From Harenicola maris (GTDB lineage: Bacteria > Pseudomonadota > Alphaproteobacteria > Rhodobacterales > Rhodobacteraceae): DNA of 64,000 bases. The stretch is taken from positions 868,001 to 932,000 of the forward strand of contig JADQAZ010000002.1 of the NCBI GenBank assembly GCA_018524345.1, read 5' to 3'. Positions 39,028 to 48,366 of this stretch are shown piece after piece. The translations under genes were made by a program, and so were the position numbers. Each line of letters begins with the position of its first letter. Positions within the stretch are counted from its first letter, which is position 1. The notes under the pieces are model-generated. The model saw nothing but the letters and a program-made list of their open reading frames with translations, was not told where the DNA came from and did not search any database.

Positions 39028-39531
39028 ATGGCGCTGTCTGAGCAGTACTTTGATACCGAAGAAGTTCACCCCATCGATATTGTCGAAACCCTGGCGGAAC
39101 ACCATGCTTGGGACTTTGACCGCATTGCGGATGATCAAATCGCCATGGCAGTCGAGGGGCAGTGGCGCACCTATTCCATCACGCTGGCATGGTCCGCCTA
39201 TGACGAGACCCTGCGCCTTATCTGCACCTTCGAGATGGACCCGCCGGAAGAGAAATTGCCCAAGATGTTCGAGGCGCTGAACAGCGTGAACGACCTCTGC
39301 TGGGCTGGCGCGTTCAACTACTGGACCGAGCAAAAGCTGATGGTTTACCGCTACGGCCTTGTGCTGGCGGGCGGGCAGATTGCCGGACCGGAGCAGATCG
39401 ACCGCCTCATCGGTGCCGCCGTTACAGCATCAGAGCGTTATTACCCCGCCTTCCAACTGGTTGTCTGGGGCGACCGCGAGCCTGCGGATGCCCTGCAAGT
39501 AGCCATTGCCGAGGCCTACGGGCGCGCCTAA
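39028..39531 (+). CDS. YbjN domain-containing protein
   Basis: A 167-aa soluble protein of the YbjN/type III chaperone-like fold. It shows HPIDIVETLAEHHAWDFDRIADDQIAMAVEGQW and LNSVNDLCWAGAFNYWTEQKLMVYRYGLVL. Members are putative sensory or chaperone proteins; in E. coli YbjN affects motility and stress, but the mechanism is unclear. It lies 30 nt before proC on the same strand, so cotranscription is likely. Confidence 0.86.
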   Translation: MALSEQYFDTEEVHPIDIVETLAEHHAWDFDRIADDQIAMAVEGQWRTYSITLAWSAYDETLRLICTFEMDPPEEKLPKMFEALNSVNDLCWAGAFNYWTEQKLMVYRYGLVLAGGQIAGPEQIDRLIGAAVTASERYYPAFQLVVWGDREPADALQVAIAEAYGRA

Positions 39532-39561
39532 CCTCTCCCCCGATTCATTCGGGGGATTTTC

Positions 39562-40365
39562 ATGTATTCAGACGACCTTACACAGCGCGGCCTTGTCCTT
39601 TTAGGCTGCGGAAAGATGGGATCGGCTATGTTGCAGGGCTGGCTTGCGGGCGGATTGCCCGCGGGCTCTGTCACGGTTCTTGATCCTGCGCCCTCTGACT
39701 GGGTGAAGGGCACGGGCGTTGCCATCAACACCGATCTACCACCCGAACCCGCCGTTGCCCTTCTGGCCGTCAAGCCGCAGATGATGGGCGAGGCCCTGCC
39801 GCGCCTGTCTGCCATGGGTGGGGGCGCCACAATGTTCCTGTCTATTGCCGCCGGCACACCGATTTCTGCATTCGAGGCCGCCTTTGGCCCGCAGGCGCCG
39901 ATCATCCGCGCCATGCCCAACACCCCGGCCGCTGTCGGGCGCGGCATCACCGCGATCGTCGGCAATGCCAAGGCGACCTCGGCGCATCTTGATCTGGCCG
40001 AGGGGCTGCTGCGCGCCATTGGCGAGGTCGTGCGCCTTGAGAACGAGGGGCAGATTGATGCGGTCACCGGCGTGTCCGGCTCCGGCCCCGCCTATGTTTT
40101 TCATATGATCGAGGCCATGGCCGCCGCGGGCCGCGCCGAGGGGTTGCCGGATGAGCTTGCCATGCGCCTTGCCCGCGCAACTGTCAGCGGTGCAGGCGAG
40201 CTGGCCCATCAGGCGGAGGAAAGCGCAGAGCAGCTTCGCATCAATGTCACCTCGCCGCAGGGCACCACCGAAGCGGGGCTGAACGTCCTGATGAAGGAAC
40301 TGCCCGACCTGATGCAACGCACCGTCCACGCCGCAACGGCGCGGGCAAAGGAGCTTTCGAAATGA
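39562..40365 (+). CDS. proC: Pyrroline-5-carboxylate reductase
   Basis: The last step of proline synthesis, NAD(P)H-dependent. The 267-aa protein has the Rossmann motif GCGKMGSAMLQGW, the AVKPQMM segment, and the C-terminal signature VTGVSGSGPAYVFHMIEAMAAA with SPQGTTEAGL. It precedes csaA with a 4-nt overlap. Confidence 0.97.
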   Translation: MYSDDLTQRGLVLLGCGKMGSAMLQGWLAGGLPAGSVTVLDPAPSDWVKGTGVAINTDLPPEPAVALLAVKPQMMGEALPRLSAMGGGATMFLSIAAGTPISAFEAAFGPQAPIIRAMPNTPAAVGRGITAIVGNAKATSAHLDLAEGLLRAIGEVVRLENEGQIDAVTGVSGSGPAYVFHMIEAMAAAGRAEGLPDELAMRLARATVSGAGELAHQAEESAEQLRINVTSPQGTTEAGLNVLMKELPDLMQRTVHAATARAKELSK

Positions 40366-40700
40366 GCGAAGCAAGTTTTGACGATTTCATGAAGATCGAC
40401 ATCCGCGTCGGGCAGATCGTCCGGGCGGAGGAATTCCCCGAGGCGCGCAAGCCCGCCTATAAGCTCTGGGTCGACTTCGGGCCGGAGATTGGGGAGCGCA
40501 AAAGCTCCGCCCAGATCACCGTGCACTACAGCCTTGAGGAATTGCCGGGCAAGCGCGTCATGGGCGTGGTCAACTTCCCGCCGCGGCAGATCGGGCCTGT
40601 GCGCTCTGAGGTGCTCGTCCTTGGCGTGCCGGATGAGGCGGGGGAGGTTGCCTTGATGGTGCCTGACAAGAATGTGCCCTTGGGCGGAAGGCTGTTTTGA
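40362..40700 (+). CDS. csaA: CsaA-type tRNA-binding protein
   Basis: A 112-aa protein with one tRNA-binding OB fold (EMAP II-like). FMKIDIRVGQIVRAEEFPEARKPAYKLWVDFG and VVNFPPRQIGPVRSEVLVLG are the family signature. It is thought to have chaperone or export-related activity in Bacillus, and tRNA binding is structural knowledge of the family. It starts within the proC stop (ATGA) and ends on the next gene's start (TGATG). Confidence 0.95.
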   Translation: MSEASFDDFMKIDIRVGQIVRAEEFPEARKPAYKLWVDFGPEIGERKSSAQITVHYSLEELPGKRVMGVVNFPPRQIGPVRSEVLVLGVPDEAGEVALMVPDKNVPLGGRLF

Positions 40701-41653
40701 TGCGAGATCTGCTGATCACCCGCCGCCTGCCCGATGCTGTTCTGCGGGCGGCTGCGGTCGAGTTCAACGTTACCCTGAAGGATGATGCCGCCCCCCTGAC
40801 ACAGGCGCAGGCGGCGGAATCCTTGGCCCGCTATGACGCGATCTTGCCGACCCTTGGCGATGCCTTCGCCGCGCCTGTGTTCGCGGGCGGGCCGCACCGC
40901 TGCAAAATTCTGGCGAATTTCGGGGTGGGGTATAACCACATTGATACCGAGGCTGCCCGTGCGGCCGGTGTGACGGTGACCAACACCCCCGGCGCGGTGA
41001 CGGATGCCACGGCGGATATCGCCCTGACCCTGATGCTCATGACCTGCCGCCGCGCGGCGGAGGGGGAGCGGCTGGTGCGGGCGGGCCAGTGGAGCGGGTG
41101 GCAGCCGACGCAAATGCTCGGGCTGCATATGACCGGCAAGGTTCTGGGCATTGTCGGCATGGGGCGAATCGGCAAGGCGATTGCGCGGCGGGCGCATTTC
41201 GGTTTCGGCATGGAGGTCGTGTTCTTCAACCGCTCGGCGGTGGCAGAGCCCGGCGTGCCGGCACAGCAGTTGGAGGATATCGGCGCGGTTTTGCAGGCCT
41301 CTGATGTGGTTGTCACCGCCGTTCCGGCGAGCCCCGAGACCCATCACATGATCGGCGCGGCGCAACTGGCGCAGATGAAGCCCTCGGCGCATCTGGTCAA
41401 TATCGCGAGGGGCGATGTGATTGACGAGACCGCTTTGATCAAGGCGCTTCAGGGCGGGCAGATCGCGGGCGCGGGCCTTGATGTCTACGAGTTCGAGCCG
41501 GAGGTGCCGGAGGCCCTGCGGGTCTTGGAGAACGTTGTTTTGCTGCCGCATCTGGGCACCGCGGCGCTGGAGGTGCGCGAAGCCATGGGGATGATGGCCT
41601 TGGACAATCTGCGCGCTTTTGCGGCGGGCGAGGTGCCGCCGAATGCCGTTTAG
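40700..41653 (+). CDS. D-isomer 2-hydroxyacid dehydrogenase (glyoxylate/hydroxypyruvate reductase type)
   Basis: A 317-aa NAD(P)-dependent dehydrogenase. It has the NAD-binding GIVGMGRIG near 150, the catalytic Arg in VNIARGDVID, Glu in VYEFEPEVP and His in LLPHLGTAAL. The NFGVGYNHIDTEAARAAGVTVTNTPG stretch is typical of GyaR/GhrB-like enzymes. The ATG at 40700 shares a base with the csaA stop. The exact substrate (glyoxylate, hydroxypyruvate or D-glycerate) is not resolved. It ends interlocked with tdk in TTAG. Confidence 0.92.
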   Translation: MRDLLITRRLPDAVLRAAAVEFNVTLKDDAAPLTQAQAAESLARYDAILPTLGDAFAAPVFAGGPHRCKILANFGVGYNHIDTEAARAAGVTVTNTPGAVTDATADIALTLMLMTCRRAAEGERLVRAGQWSGWQPTQMLGLHMTGKVLGIVGMGRIGKAIARRAHFGFGMEVVFFNRSAVAEPGVPAQQLEDIGAVLQASDVVVTAVPASPETHHMIGAAQLAQMKPSAHLVNIARGDVIDETALIKALQGGQIAGAGLDVYEFEPEVPEALRVLENVVLLPHLGTAALEVREAMGMMALDNLRAFAAGEVPPNAV

Positions 41654-42228
41654 CGGCCCATTTCCTCGCGCCAGTGACGGCGGCAGAGGGAGACATAGGT
41701 CTCGTTGCCGCCGATCTGCACCTGTGCGCCTGCGGTGACGGTTTTTCCCTCTGCGTCCTGCCGGACGACCATGGTCGCCTTCTTGCCGCAGTGGCAGATC
41801 GTGCGCACCTCGCGCATTTCATCGGCAAGGGCGAGAAGGGCGGCGGAGCCGGGGAAGAGCTCTCCCTGAAAATCGACGCGCAGGCCGTAGCACATGATCG
41901 GCACGCCCAGATCATCCACCGCGCGGGCCAGATCCCAGACCTGTTCGCGGCTTAGAAACTGGGCCTCATCGATGAAAATGCAGGTCACCGGCCCGGCGGC
42001 GAGACGGGATTCGATCTTGTGGAAAATGTCTTCGTCGGTTTGGAAAGTGTCCGCTTCTGCGCCGATGCCGATGCGGCTTCCGATGCGGCCGCGGCCGCTG
42101 CGATCGTCGAAGGCGGCGGTCAGCAGATAGGTTTCCATGCCGCGCTCGCGGTAGTTATGCGAGGCCTGCAGCAGGACCGTCGATTTGCCCGCGTTCATGG
42201 TGGAGTAGTGGAAGTAGAGTTTCGCCAT
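41650..42228 (-). CDS. tdk: Thymidine kinase
   Basis: Salvage of thymidine to dTMP. The 192-aa type II enzyme has the P-loop STMNAGKST at about 9-17, FIDEAQFLS (Walker B and catalytic Glu), and the zinc-binding Cys set including ICHCGKKA. The ATG at 42228 (MAKLYFHYSTMNAG) is chosen by family N-terminus. Convergent with the dehydrogenase gene. Confidence 0.96.
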   Translation of the reverse strand: MAKLYFHYSTMNAGKSTVLLQASHNYRERGMETYLLTAAFDDRSGRGRIGSRIGIGAEADTFQTDEDIFHKIESRLAAGPVTCIFIDEAQFLSREQVWDLARAVDDLGVPIMCYGLRVDFQGELFPGSAALLALADEMREVRTICHCGKKATMVVRQDAEGKTVTAGAQVQIGGNETYVSLCRRHWREEMGR

Positions 42229-42634
42229 GGCGCCAGCCCTAATGCCCGCGCGGCGCCAGATCAAGATTGCGGGGGGTACTATGGTGGGTGGAAATTCTAT
42301 TCCGTGAGGTTTGCTTTGCCTGCACCGGGAAATGATCCATCAAATTGGTCGGTTCGGCGCCCCATTGGCCTTGCGGCCGTGAGGGACGATTGGGGCGCCG
42401 ATCCGGGCTGTACAATATGATGGGCTCTCCCGCTGCTGCCGTTTCCGGCTCTGCTCCCCATAAGCAGAAACAAGGAGAACCCCCACCCACCGCACCGGTG
42501 TTGGGGACACCGGGAACTCTTTAAATTCCCGAAACATCCGGGATACATTGATGTATGGCTTTGATCGGGGTAGGACGGGATGGGAAAACACACAAAGTTT
42601 TCCCCCATAGCAATGCTGTACGACGAGGAAAGCC
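42229..42634. other. Non-coding region upstream of the CII-like gene, rich in inverted repeats
   Basis: Four inverted repeats lie within 110 bp before the regulator gene: CCGGTGT-N5-ACACCGG (42495-42513), CGGGAA-N9-TTCCCG (42511-42531), ATACAT-TG-ATGTAT (42543-42556) and GGGAAAAC-N7-GTTTTCCC (42582-42604). The last ends 30 nt before the start codon and looks like an operator. The left 250 bases, next to tdk, show no gene; a GGCGCCAG direct repeat flanks the tdk start. Confidence 0.55.
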
Positions 42635-43090
42635 ATGCCTGGACACGGCCGATATTTGAAAAAGCACACCGAAGCCTTGGTCAAAGACGTTGGCCTTGAG
42701 GCGGCTTGTGAGTTGACGGGACGCTCCAAGGCGACCCTTGGCCGGTATTATTCCGATGCCGACGAGCATTCGGACCGGTTTATGCCGATTGATGCGGTGG
42801 CCGCGCTTGAGGCTTCGTCAAGCTATCCGCATGTGACCTCTGCCCTGGCCGAGCTTAAGGGCGTGACGCTGTCCTATGATCAAGAGCGGCGCAACACGCG
42901 CTCTTCTGGTGTGAACTCCGATGTTGTGGCCCTTGCACAGCGCTTTGCCATGTTGATGAGCGAATATAACCAGTCCATCGAGGACGGGGTGATTTCCGTT
43001 AACGAGGCCAAACGCCTGTTGCGCGAGACGACGGCCCTTCAGCATGTCTTGCTGGAAATGAAGCTGAACCTTGAAGACGAGAGTGTCTAA
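42635..43090 (+). CDS. CII-like regulatory protein, 151 aa
   Basis: A soluble helical protein whose N-terminal half (LKKHTEALVKDVGLEAACELTGRSKATLGRYYSDADEHSDRFMPIDAVAALEA) reads like the helix-turn-helix of phage CII/CP76-type regulators. The C-terminal half (about 90-150) is a helical region with NEAKRLLRETTALQHVLLEMKLNLE. I recall near-identical genes across Rhodobacterales, which argues against a recent prophage. Inverted repeats just upstream suggest autoregulation. Targets are unknown. Confidence 0.7.
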   Translation: MPGHGRYLKKHTEALVKDVGLEAACELTGRSKATLGRYYSDADEHSDRFMPIDAVAALEASSSYPHVTSALAELKGVTLSYDQERRNTRSSGVNSDVVALAQRFAMLMSEYNQSIEDGVISVNEAKRLLRETTALQHVLLEMKLNLEDESV

Positions 43091-43111
43091 CACGCCGTTG
43101 GTTAGCGAAAG

Positions 43112-43189
43112 CTAAATGAAGGGAACGAAGGGCACGCCGCAGCCGGAGATGAGGGCCGCGAGGGTGAGGGCGATGATCGCTTTGGTCAT
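43112..43189 (-). CDS. Predicted 25-aa lipoprotein coupled to the FabH-type gene
   Basis: The frame encodes a signal-like MTKAIIALTLAALISGCG followed by VPFVPFI and a TAG stop. The lipobox ISGC would make Cys17 the lipidated residue, leaving a mature peptide of nine residues, CGVPFVPFI included. The ATG overlaps the synthase stop as ATGA, the coupling seen for real neighbours here. It is too short for standard gene callers. Function unknown; entericidin-like small lipoproteins are a loose analogy. Confidence 0.6.
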   Translation of the reverse strand: MTKAIIALTLAALISGCGVPFVPFI

Positions 43190-44313
43190 GCGCGTTTCCT
43201 TTCCAAGATGACGGATCCCACCGAATAACCGGCGCCAAAGGAGCAGATCAGCCCCAGGTCGCCTTCGGTAAGGTCCTGAGAATATTGCGAAAACGCGATG
43301 ATTGATCCGGCAGAGGACGTGTTGGCGTAGTCTTGCAGGATATTGGGTTGCTCGCCTGCCTCGGGTGTGCGGCCCAGAACCTTTTTGCCGATGAAGTCAT
43401 TCATCGATTTATTCGCCTGATGCAGCCAAAGCCGTTTGAGATCAGAGGCTTGTACGCCGTCATCGGCCATGTGTTCGGCGATATGGCGGCTGACCAGTGG
43501 CAGGACCTCTTTGAAGACCTTGCGCCCGTTTTGCATGAACTGCATGTCGCGGCGGTCGGCCATCTGGCCGTCGCGGGTGCGGCGCAGGAAGCCGTTGTTG
43601 TTGCGGATGTTGTTGGAAAACTGGGTGGCGCAACGGGTTGATTTAATGGCGAAATATTCGCCTTTGGCGTCCTCTTCCCTCTCGATCAGAACCGCCGTGG
43701 CCACATCGCCAAAGATGAAGTGACAGTCGCGGTCGCGCCATTCGAGATGGGCGGAGCAGATTTCGGGATTCACGACCAAGGCCTTGGAAATGCTGCCGGA
43801 TTTGATCATGTCGGTGGCGGCCTGAATGCCGAAAGTGGCGCTGGAGCAGGCGACATTCATGTCGAAGGCCATGCCGCCGCAGCCCATAAGGTCCTGTATT
43901 TCCACGGCAATTGCGGGATAGGCGCGCTCGTGGTTGGAGGCGGCGCAGATTACGGCGTCGACCTGCGCGGCATCCACGCCCGCTTGGGCGAGGGCCTTGG
44001 TGCAGGCGTCCACGCCCATTTCGGCCATGACGCCGGGGGCCTCATCGGGGCGGGCGGGCAGGCGGGGGTGCATCACCTCGGGGTCGAGAATTCCCGCCTT
44101 ATCAAGGACATAGCGTTGCTCGATGCCGGAGGCATTGACGATGAAATCGGCGGAGGATTGCGGCACAGGGGCCATATCGCCCGCCGCAATCGCATCGGCG
44201 TTTCGGGCATTTTCGGCATCGGCGAAGGCGTTGAAGGCAAGCACCAATTCCTCGTTGCTGATGGTCTGTGAGGGGGTGAAAACCCCGCTGCCTGTGATCG
44301 CCGCTGTATACAT
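43186..44313 (-). CDS. Beta-ketoacyl-ACP synthase III family protein
   Basis: A 375-aa thiolase-fold condensing enzyme. The catalytic triad is Cys156 (NVACSSA), His298 (WLHQAN) and Asn331 (NTSSAG). It is about 55 residues longer than classical FabH, mainly in an insertion at about 25-95. This suggests a FabH paralogue that may use a specialised acyl primer rather than the housekeeping enzyme. The ATG at 44313 follows GGAGGAA. Downstream it is coupled to a 25-aa lipoprotein frame. The divergent region carries an 11-bp-phased motif array. Confidence 0.9.
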   Translation of the reverse strand: MYTAAITGSGVFTPSQTISNEELVLAFNAFADAENARNADAIAAGDMAPVPQSSADFIVNASGIEQRYVLDKAGILDPEVMHPRLPARPDEAPGVMAEMGVDACTKALAQAGVDAAQVDAVICAASNHERAYPAIAVEIQDLMGCGGMAFDMNVACSSATFGIQAATDMIKSGSISKALVVNPEICSAHLEWRDRDCHFIFGDVATAVLIEREEDAKGEYFAIKSTRCATQFSNNIRNNNGFLRRTRDGQMADRRDMQFMQNGRKVFKEVLPLVSRHIAEHMADDGVQASDLKRLWLHQANKSMNDFIGKKVLGRTPEAGEQPNILQDYANTSSAGSIIAFSQYSQDLTEGDLGLICSFGAGYSVGSVILERKRA

Positions 44314-44376
44314 CTGGTTCCTCCGATGGTGTGGTTTCGCCCATGTGGAGAATCGGGTCAAGGCCTGTAAAACTTG

Positions 44377-44417
44377 ATGCACAACCGATGCACATGTGAT
44401 GCACTACCCGTATGCAT
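44377..44417 (+). repeat. 11-bp-phased ATGCAC array
   Basis: ATGCAC at 44377, 44388 and 44399 recur exactly every 11 bp, each as GATGCAC, followed by ATGCAT at 44412, which includes the start codon of the next gene. On the opposite strand the motif reads GTGCATC, the same as in the array at 31535-31573. The array lies between divergent genes and covers the 5' leader of the rightward one. Confidence 0.6.
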
Positions 44418-44951
44418 GATTTGTTCAAAGCGCCGAAACCACAGCGGGACCTGCACAAACGGGTCGAGGCGCAGCCTGTGGCCTATTGGTTCATCATCGT
44501 GGTCTTGGGCCTCTTCGCCGTTATGTGTTTGTTAAGCTTTGCCGACCGGATGGGCCATGCGGGGGCGGATGAATACATGATGCTGGCGGCGGGGCTGTTC
44601 CTTGTCTGGGCGACCTATCGCAGCGTCCGGTATTTCCTCTGGCCCGTTGTCAGCGTCACGGGGGAGCATTTCGTGCTGTTCCGTTTCTGGCGGCCGGGGA
44701 CGCGCTGGACCTATCATTGGATCGAACGCTTTGAGGTCTCTGTGCGCCGGATCGAGGTGCGCGACTGGAACCGCGGCGGGCGCAGGACGGGGCGGGTTCT
44801 GTATGTGGAGGATCTGGTGGCCGTGGGGAAGGACGGGAGGCGCAGGCGTGCGGTCCTGCCCGGCTTTGCGGGGCGCAACGAGGAGGTTTTGACGGCCCTG
44901 AGCGCGCGGAGCGGGATTGAGATGGTTCGGGTGGAAACTGAGCCGCTGTGA
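44412..44951 (+). CDS. Membrane protein with two TM helices and PH-like domain
   Basis: A 179-aa protein. Two hydrophobic helices (about 24-44, AYWFIIVVLGLFAVMCLL, and about 55-75) are followed by a basic cytoplasmic domain (about 78-175) of beta strands, like bacterial PH/YcxB-type domains (VSVTGEHFVLFRFWRPGTRWTYHWIERFEVSVRRIEV). Function unknown. The start codon lies within the phased motif array. The gene is divergent from the FabH-type gene across 98 bp. Confidence 0.75.
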   Translation: MHDLFKAPKPQRDLHKRVEAQPVAYWFIIVVLGLFAVMCLLSFADRMGHAGADEYMMLAAGLFLVWATYRSVRYFLWPVVSVTGEHFVLFRFWRPGTRWTYHWIERFEVSVRRIEVRDWNRGGRRTGRVLYVEDLVAVGKDGRRRRAVLPGFAGRNEEVLTALSARSGIEMVRVETEPL

Positions 44952-44972
44952 TCCCGGCCAATGGGGCCGGGA
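44952..44972. other. Hairpin between converging genes
   Basis: TCCCGGCC-AATGG-GGCCGGGA gives a perfect 8-bp stem, starting on the base after the membrane-protein stop codon and 23 nt past the carB stop. No T run follows in either direction, so its termination strength is uncertain. Confidence 0.45.
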
Positions 44973-44994
44973 CCGAATTTGCGGCGCTTGAGGG

Positions 44995-47900
44995 TTAGAC
45001 CTCCTGCAGCGCCTTGACCCCGATATCCCCCTCGACCCGTGCTTTCAGCGCGAAGGCGGCTGCGTGGCTGGCGGCGAGGGTGGTGAAGTAGGGGATTTTG
45101 TCCATCAGGGCGATGTTGCGCATGGAGCGGCTGTCGTCGATGGCTTGGGCGCCGGCGGTGGTGTTCATCACGAGGGAGATGTCGCCGTTTTTCATCGTGT
45201 CGACGATGTTCGGGCGGCCCTCGTAGACCTTGTTCACGACCTCGCAGGGCACGTCCAGTGATTTGGCATAGGCCGCTGTGCCACGGGTGGCGATGAGCGG
45301 GTAGCCGAGGGCGTGCAGGGTCTGAATGATTTCGGCGAGGTGGGGGCCTTTGTCTTCCTCTTTGATCGAGAGGAAGACCTTGCCTTTTTCCGGTGTGGGC
45401 AGGTCGGCGCCTGCGCCCATTTGCGCCTTGAGGAAGGCGCGGTGGAAGTTTTTGTCGCTGCCCATGACTTCGCCGGTGGAGCGCATTTCGGGGCCGAGCA
45501 ATGTGTCGACGCCGGGGAAGCGGGCGAAGGGCATGACGGCCTCTTTCACCGCGTAGGTGTCGATGTTGGGGTCGACGAGGTCGAAGTTTGACAGCGGCTC
45601 GCCTGCCATGACGCGGGCGGCGATGGCGGCGATGGGGGAGCCGACGGCCTTGGCCACGAAGGGCACGGTGCGCGAGGCGCGGGGGTTGACCTCGATCAGG
45701 TAGATCGTGCCGTCCTTGACCGCGAACTGGATGTTCATCAGCCCGCGCACGTTGAGGGCAAGGGCGAGGGCCTTTGTCTGCACGTGCAGTTCCGCGATGA
45801 TTTCGGGCGGCAGGGAGTAGGGCGGCAGGGAGCAGGCGCTGTCGCCGGAGTGCACGCCGGCCTCTTCGATATGTTGCATGATGCCCGCGACATGGACCTC
45901 TGTGCCGTCGCAGAGCGCGTCGACGTCGATCTCGACCGCGCCGGAGAGGTAGCTGTCGAGGAGCACGGGGCTGTCGCCGGAGACGACCACGGCCTCGGCG
46001 ATGTAGCGCTCAAGCTGGGCCTGATCGCGGACGATTTCCATCGCGCGGCCCCCCAGCACATAGGAGGGGCGGATCACCAGCGGGAAGCCGATGTCGGCGG
46101 CGATGGCGATGGCCTCTGCGTCCGAATGGGCGATGCCGTTGCGGGGCTGTTTGAGGCCGAGGGAGGTGACGAGTTCTGCGAAACGCTCGCGGTCCTCTGC
46201 CAGATCGATCGCGTCGGGGGTGGTGCCGAGGATCGGGATGCCCTCTGCCTCGAGCGCATTGGCGAGTTTGAGCGGGGTTTGCCCGCCGAACTGGACGATG
46301 ACGCCGTGCAGGGTGCCGTTTTCCTGCTCTACCCGCAGGATTTCCATGACGTGTTCAAAGGTCAGGGGCTCGAAGTAGAGCCTGTCCGATGTGTCGTAGT
46401 CGGTGGAGACGGTTTCGGGGTTACAGTTGACCATGATGGTCTCGTAGCCGCTGTCCGACAGGGCATAGCAGGCGTGGCAGCAGCAGTAGTCGAATTCGAT
46501 CCCCTGACCGATCCGGTTGGGGCCGCCGCCGAGGATGACGACCTTTTTGGCGTCCGATGGGCGGGCCTCGCATTCAACCTCTCCCATCATGGGGGATTCG
46601 TAGGTGGAATACATATAGGGGGTCTGGGCCTCGAACTCGGCGGCGCAGGTGTCGATCCGTTTGAAGGCGGCGGTGACGCCGAGGTTCTGGCGGGCGCGGC
46701 GCACGTTGGCCTCGTCGCGGCCCGTGAGGGTGGCGAGGCGGGCGTCTGAGAAGCCCATCATCTTGAGGGCGCGCAGGTCTTCCTCGGTTGTGGGCAGGCC
46801 GGAGATGCGCACCTTGTCCTCTGCTTCGATGATCTCGCGGATACGGGCGAGGAACCATGGATCGAAGGAGGTGATTTCCTGAATTTCCGCGTCGGAGAAG
46901 CCGAAGCGCATGGCATGGGCGATGACGCGCAGGCGGTCCGGTGTTTGGCGGGCCAATTCGCGGGTCAGCACCTTGTCGATGGCGTTCTGGGCCTCCTCTG
47001 TTTTGCCAAAGAGGAAGCGCATGCCGGTGCCGGGACGGTATTCCACATCACCAGCGGAGGGCATGCCGGGGATGGCGACCTCGTCAAAGCCGGTGAGGCC
47101 GGTTTCCATGGAGGCGAGGGCCTTTTGCATGGATTCGTGGATGGTGCGGCCGATGGACATGGCCTCGCCCACGGATTTCATCGCGGTGGAGAGGAGCGGC
47201 TCTGAGCCCGGGAACTTCTCGAAGGCGAAGCGCGGGATTTTGGTGACGACATAGTCGATAGTCGGCTCGAAGGAGGCGGGCGTGACCTTGGTGATGTCGT
47301 TGTCGAGTTCGTCCAGCGTGTAGCCGACCGCCAGTTTGGCGGCGATTTTGGCGATGGGGAAGCCCGTGGCCTTTGACGCAAGCGCCGAGGAGCGCGAGAC
47401 GCGCGGGTTCATTTCGATCACGACCATGCGGCCATCGGCGGGGTTCACCGCCCATTGCACGTTGGAGCCGCCGGTCTCTACGCCGATCTCGCGCAGGACG
47501 GCGATGGAGCCGTTGCGCATGATCTGGTATTCCTTGTCCGTCAGGGTCAGGGCGGGGGCCACGGTGATGGAATCGCCGGTGTGCACGCCCATGGGGTCAA
47601 CGTTTTCAATCGCGCAGACGATGATGGCGTTGTCAGCGGTGTCGCGGACGACCTCCATCTCGTATTCTTTCCAGCCGAGGAGCGACTCGTCGATCAGGAT
47701 CTGGTTGACGGGGGAGGCATCAAGGCCGGTGCGGCAGAAATGCTCGTAATCGTCGCGGTTATAGGCCACGCCGCCGCCGGTGCCGCCAAGGGTAAAGGCG
47801 GGGCGGATGATGGCGGGCAGGCCGACATATTCGATGGCGTCCATACATTCCTGCATGGTGTTGGCGATGGTGGCCTTGGGGTTTTCAAGGCCGATCCGGT

Positions 47901-48309
47901 CCATCGCCTCGCGGAAGAGTTTGCGGTCCTCTGCCATTTCGATGGCGGGCCGTTTGGCGCCGATCATTTCCACGCCGTATTCGGCCAGCACGCCCATTTC
48001 CTCGAGCGCGAGGGAGGTGTTCAGGCCGGTTTGCCCGCCCATGGTGGGCAGGAGCGCGTCGGGGCGTTCCTTGGCGATGATCTTGGCCACGACCTCTGGT
48101 GTGATGGGTTCGATATAGGTCGCGTCGGCAAGGCCGGGGTCTGTCATGATGGTGGCGGGGTTGGAGTTGACGAGGACGACCTCATACCCTTCTTCGCGCA
48201 GGGCCTTGCAGGCCTGTGCGCCGGAGTAGTCGAATTCGCAGGCTTGCCCGATGACAATGGGCCCCGCCCCGATGATCATGATTTTCTTGATATCGGTTCT
48301 CTTCGGCAT
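44995..48309 (-). CDS. carB: Carbamoyl-phosphate synthase large subunit
   Basis: Makes carbamoyl phosphate for pyrimidine and arginine synthesis. The 1104-aa protein has two homologous ATP-grasp halves. The first begins [32 protein letters not shown] and contains [12 protein letters not shown]; the second has [22 protein letters not shown] and [13 protein letters not shown]. The C-terminal MGS-type allosteric domain starts near 950 ([13 protein letters not shown]). carA is not in the window. Confidence 0.98.
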   Translation of the reverse strand: MPKRTDIKKIMIIGAGPIVIGQACEFDYSGAQACKALREEGYEVVLVNSNPATIMTDPGLADATYIEPITPEVVAKIIAKERPDALLPTMGGQTGLNTSLALEEMGVLAEYGVEMIGAKRPAIEMAEDRKLFREAMDRIGLENPKATIANTMQECMDAIEYVGLPAIIRPAFTLGGTGGGVAYNRDDYEHFCRTGLDASPVNQILIDESLLGWKEYEMEVVRDTADNAIIVCAIENVDPMGVHTGDSITVAPALTLTDKEYQIMRNGSIAVLREIGVETGGSNVQWAVNPADGRMVVIEMNPRVSRSSALASKATGFPIAKIAAKLAVGYTLDELDNDITKVTPASFEPTIDYVVTKIPRFAFEKFPGSEPLLSTAMKSVGEAMSIGRTIHESMQKALASMETGLTGFDEVAIPGMPSAGDVEYRPGTGMRFLFGKTEEAQNAIDKVLTRELARQTPDRLRVIAHAMRFGFSDAEIQEITSFDPWFLARIREIIEAEDKVRISGLPTTEEDLRALKMMGFSDARLATLTGRDEANVRRARQNLGVTAAFKRIDTCAAEFEAQTPYMYSTYESPMMGEVECEARPSDAKKVVILGGGPNRIGQGIEFDYCCCHACYALSDSGYETIMVNCNPETVSTDYDTSDRLYFEPLTFEHVMEILRVEQENGTLHGVIVQFGGQTPLKLANALEAEGIPILGTTPDAIDLAEDRERFAELVTSLGLKQPRNGIAHSDAEAIAIAADIGFPLVIRPSYVLGGRAMEIVRDQAQLERYIAEAVVVSGDSPVLLDSYLSGAVEIDVDALCDGTEVHVAGIMQHIEEAGVHSGDSACSLPPYSLPPEIIAELHVQTKALALALNVRGLMNIQFAVKDGTIYLIEVNPRASRTVPFVAKAVGSPIAAIAARVMAGEPLSNFDLVDPNIDTYAVKEAVMPFARFPGVDTLLGPEMRSTGEVMGSDKNFHRAFLKAQMGAGADLPTPEKGKVFLSIKEEDKGPHLAEIIQTLHALGYPLIATRGTAAYAKSLDVPCEVVNKVYEGRPNIVDTMKNGDISLVMNTTAGAQAIDDSRSMRNIALMDKIPYFTTLAASHAAAFALKARVEGDIGVKALQEV

Positions 48310-48366
48310 CCCACGTCCCCTTGAATCAGTCTCGCTGGACCCCGGTGGCCCGGCAAACTGGTGGGG

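Noticed and set aside
42340..42729. Minus-strand open frames of about 80-130 codons over the CII-like gene leader
   Set aside because: They overlap the start of the supported plus-strand gene and the inverted-repeat cluster, and resemble no protein family.
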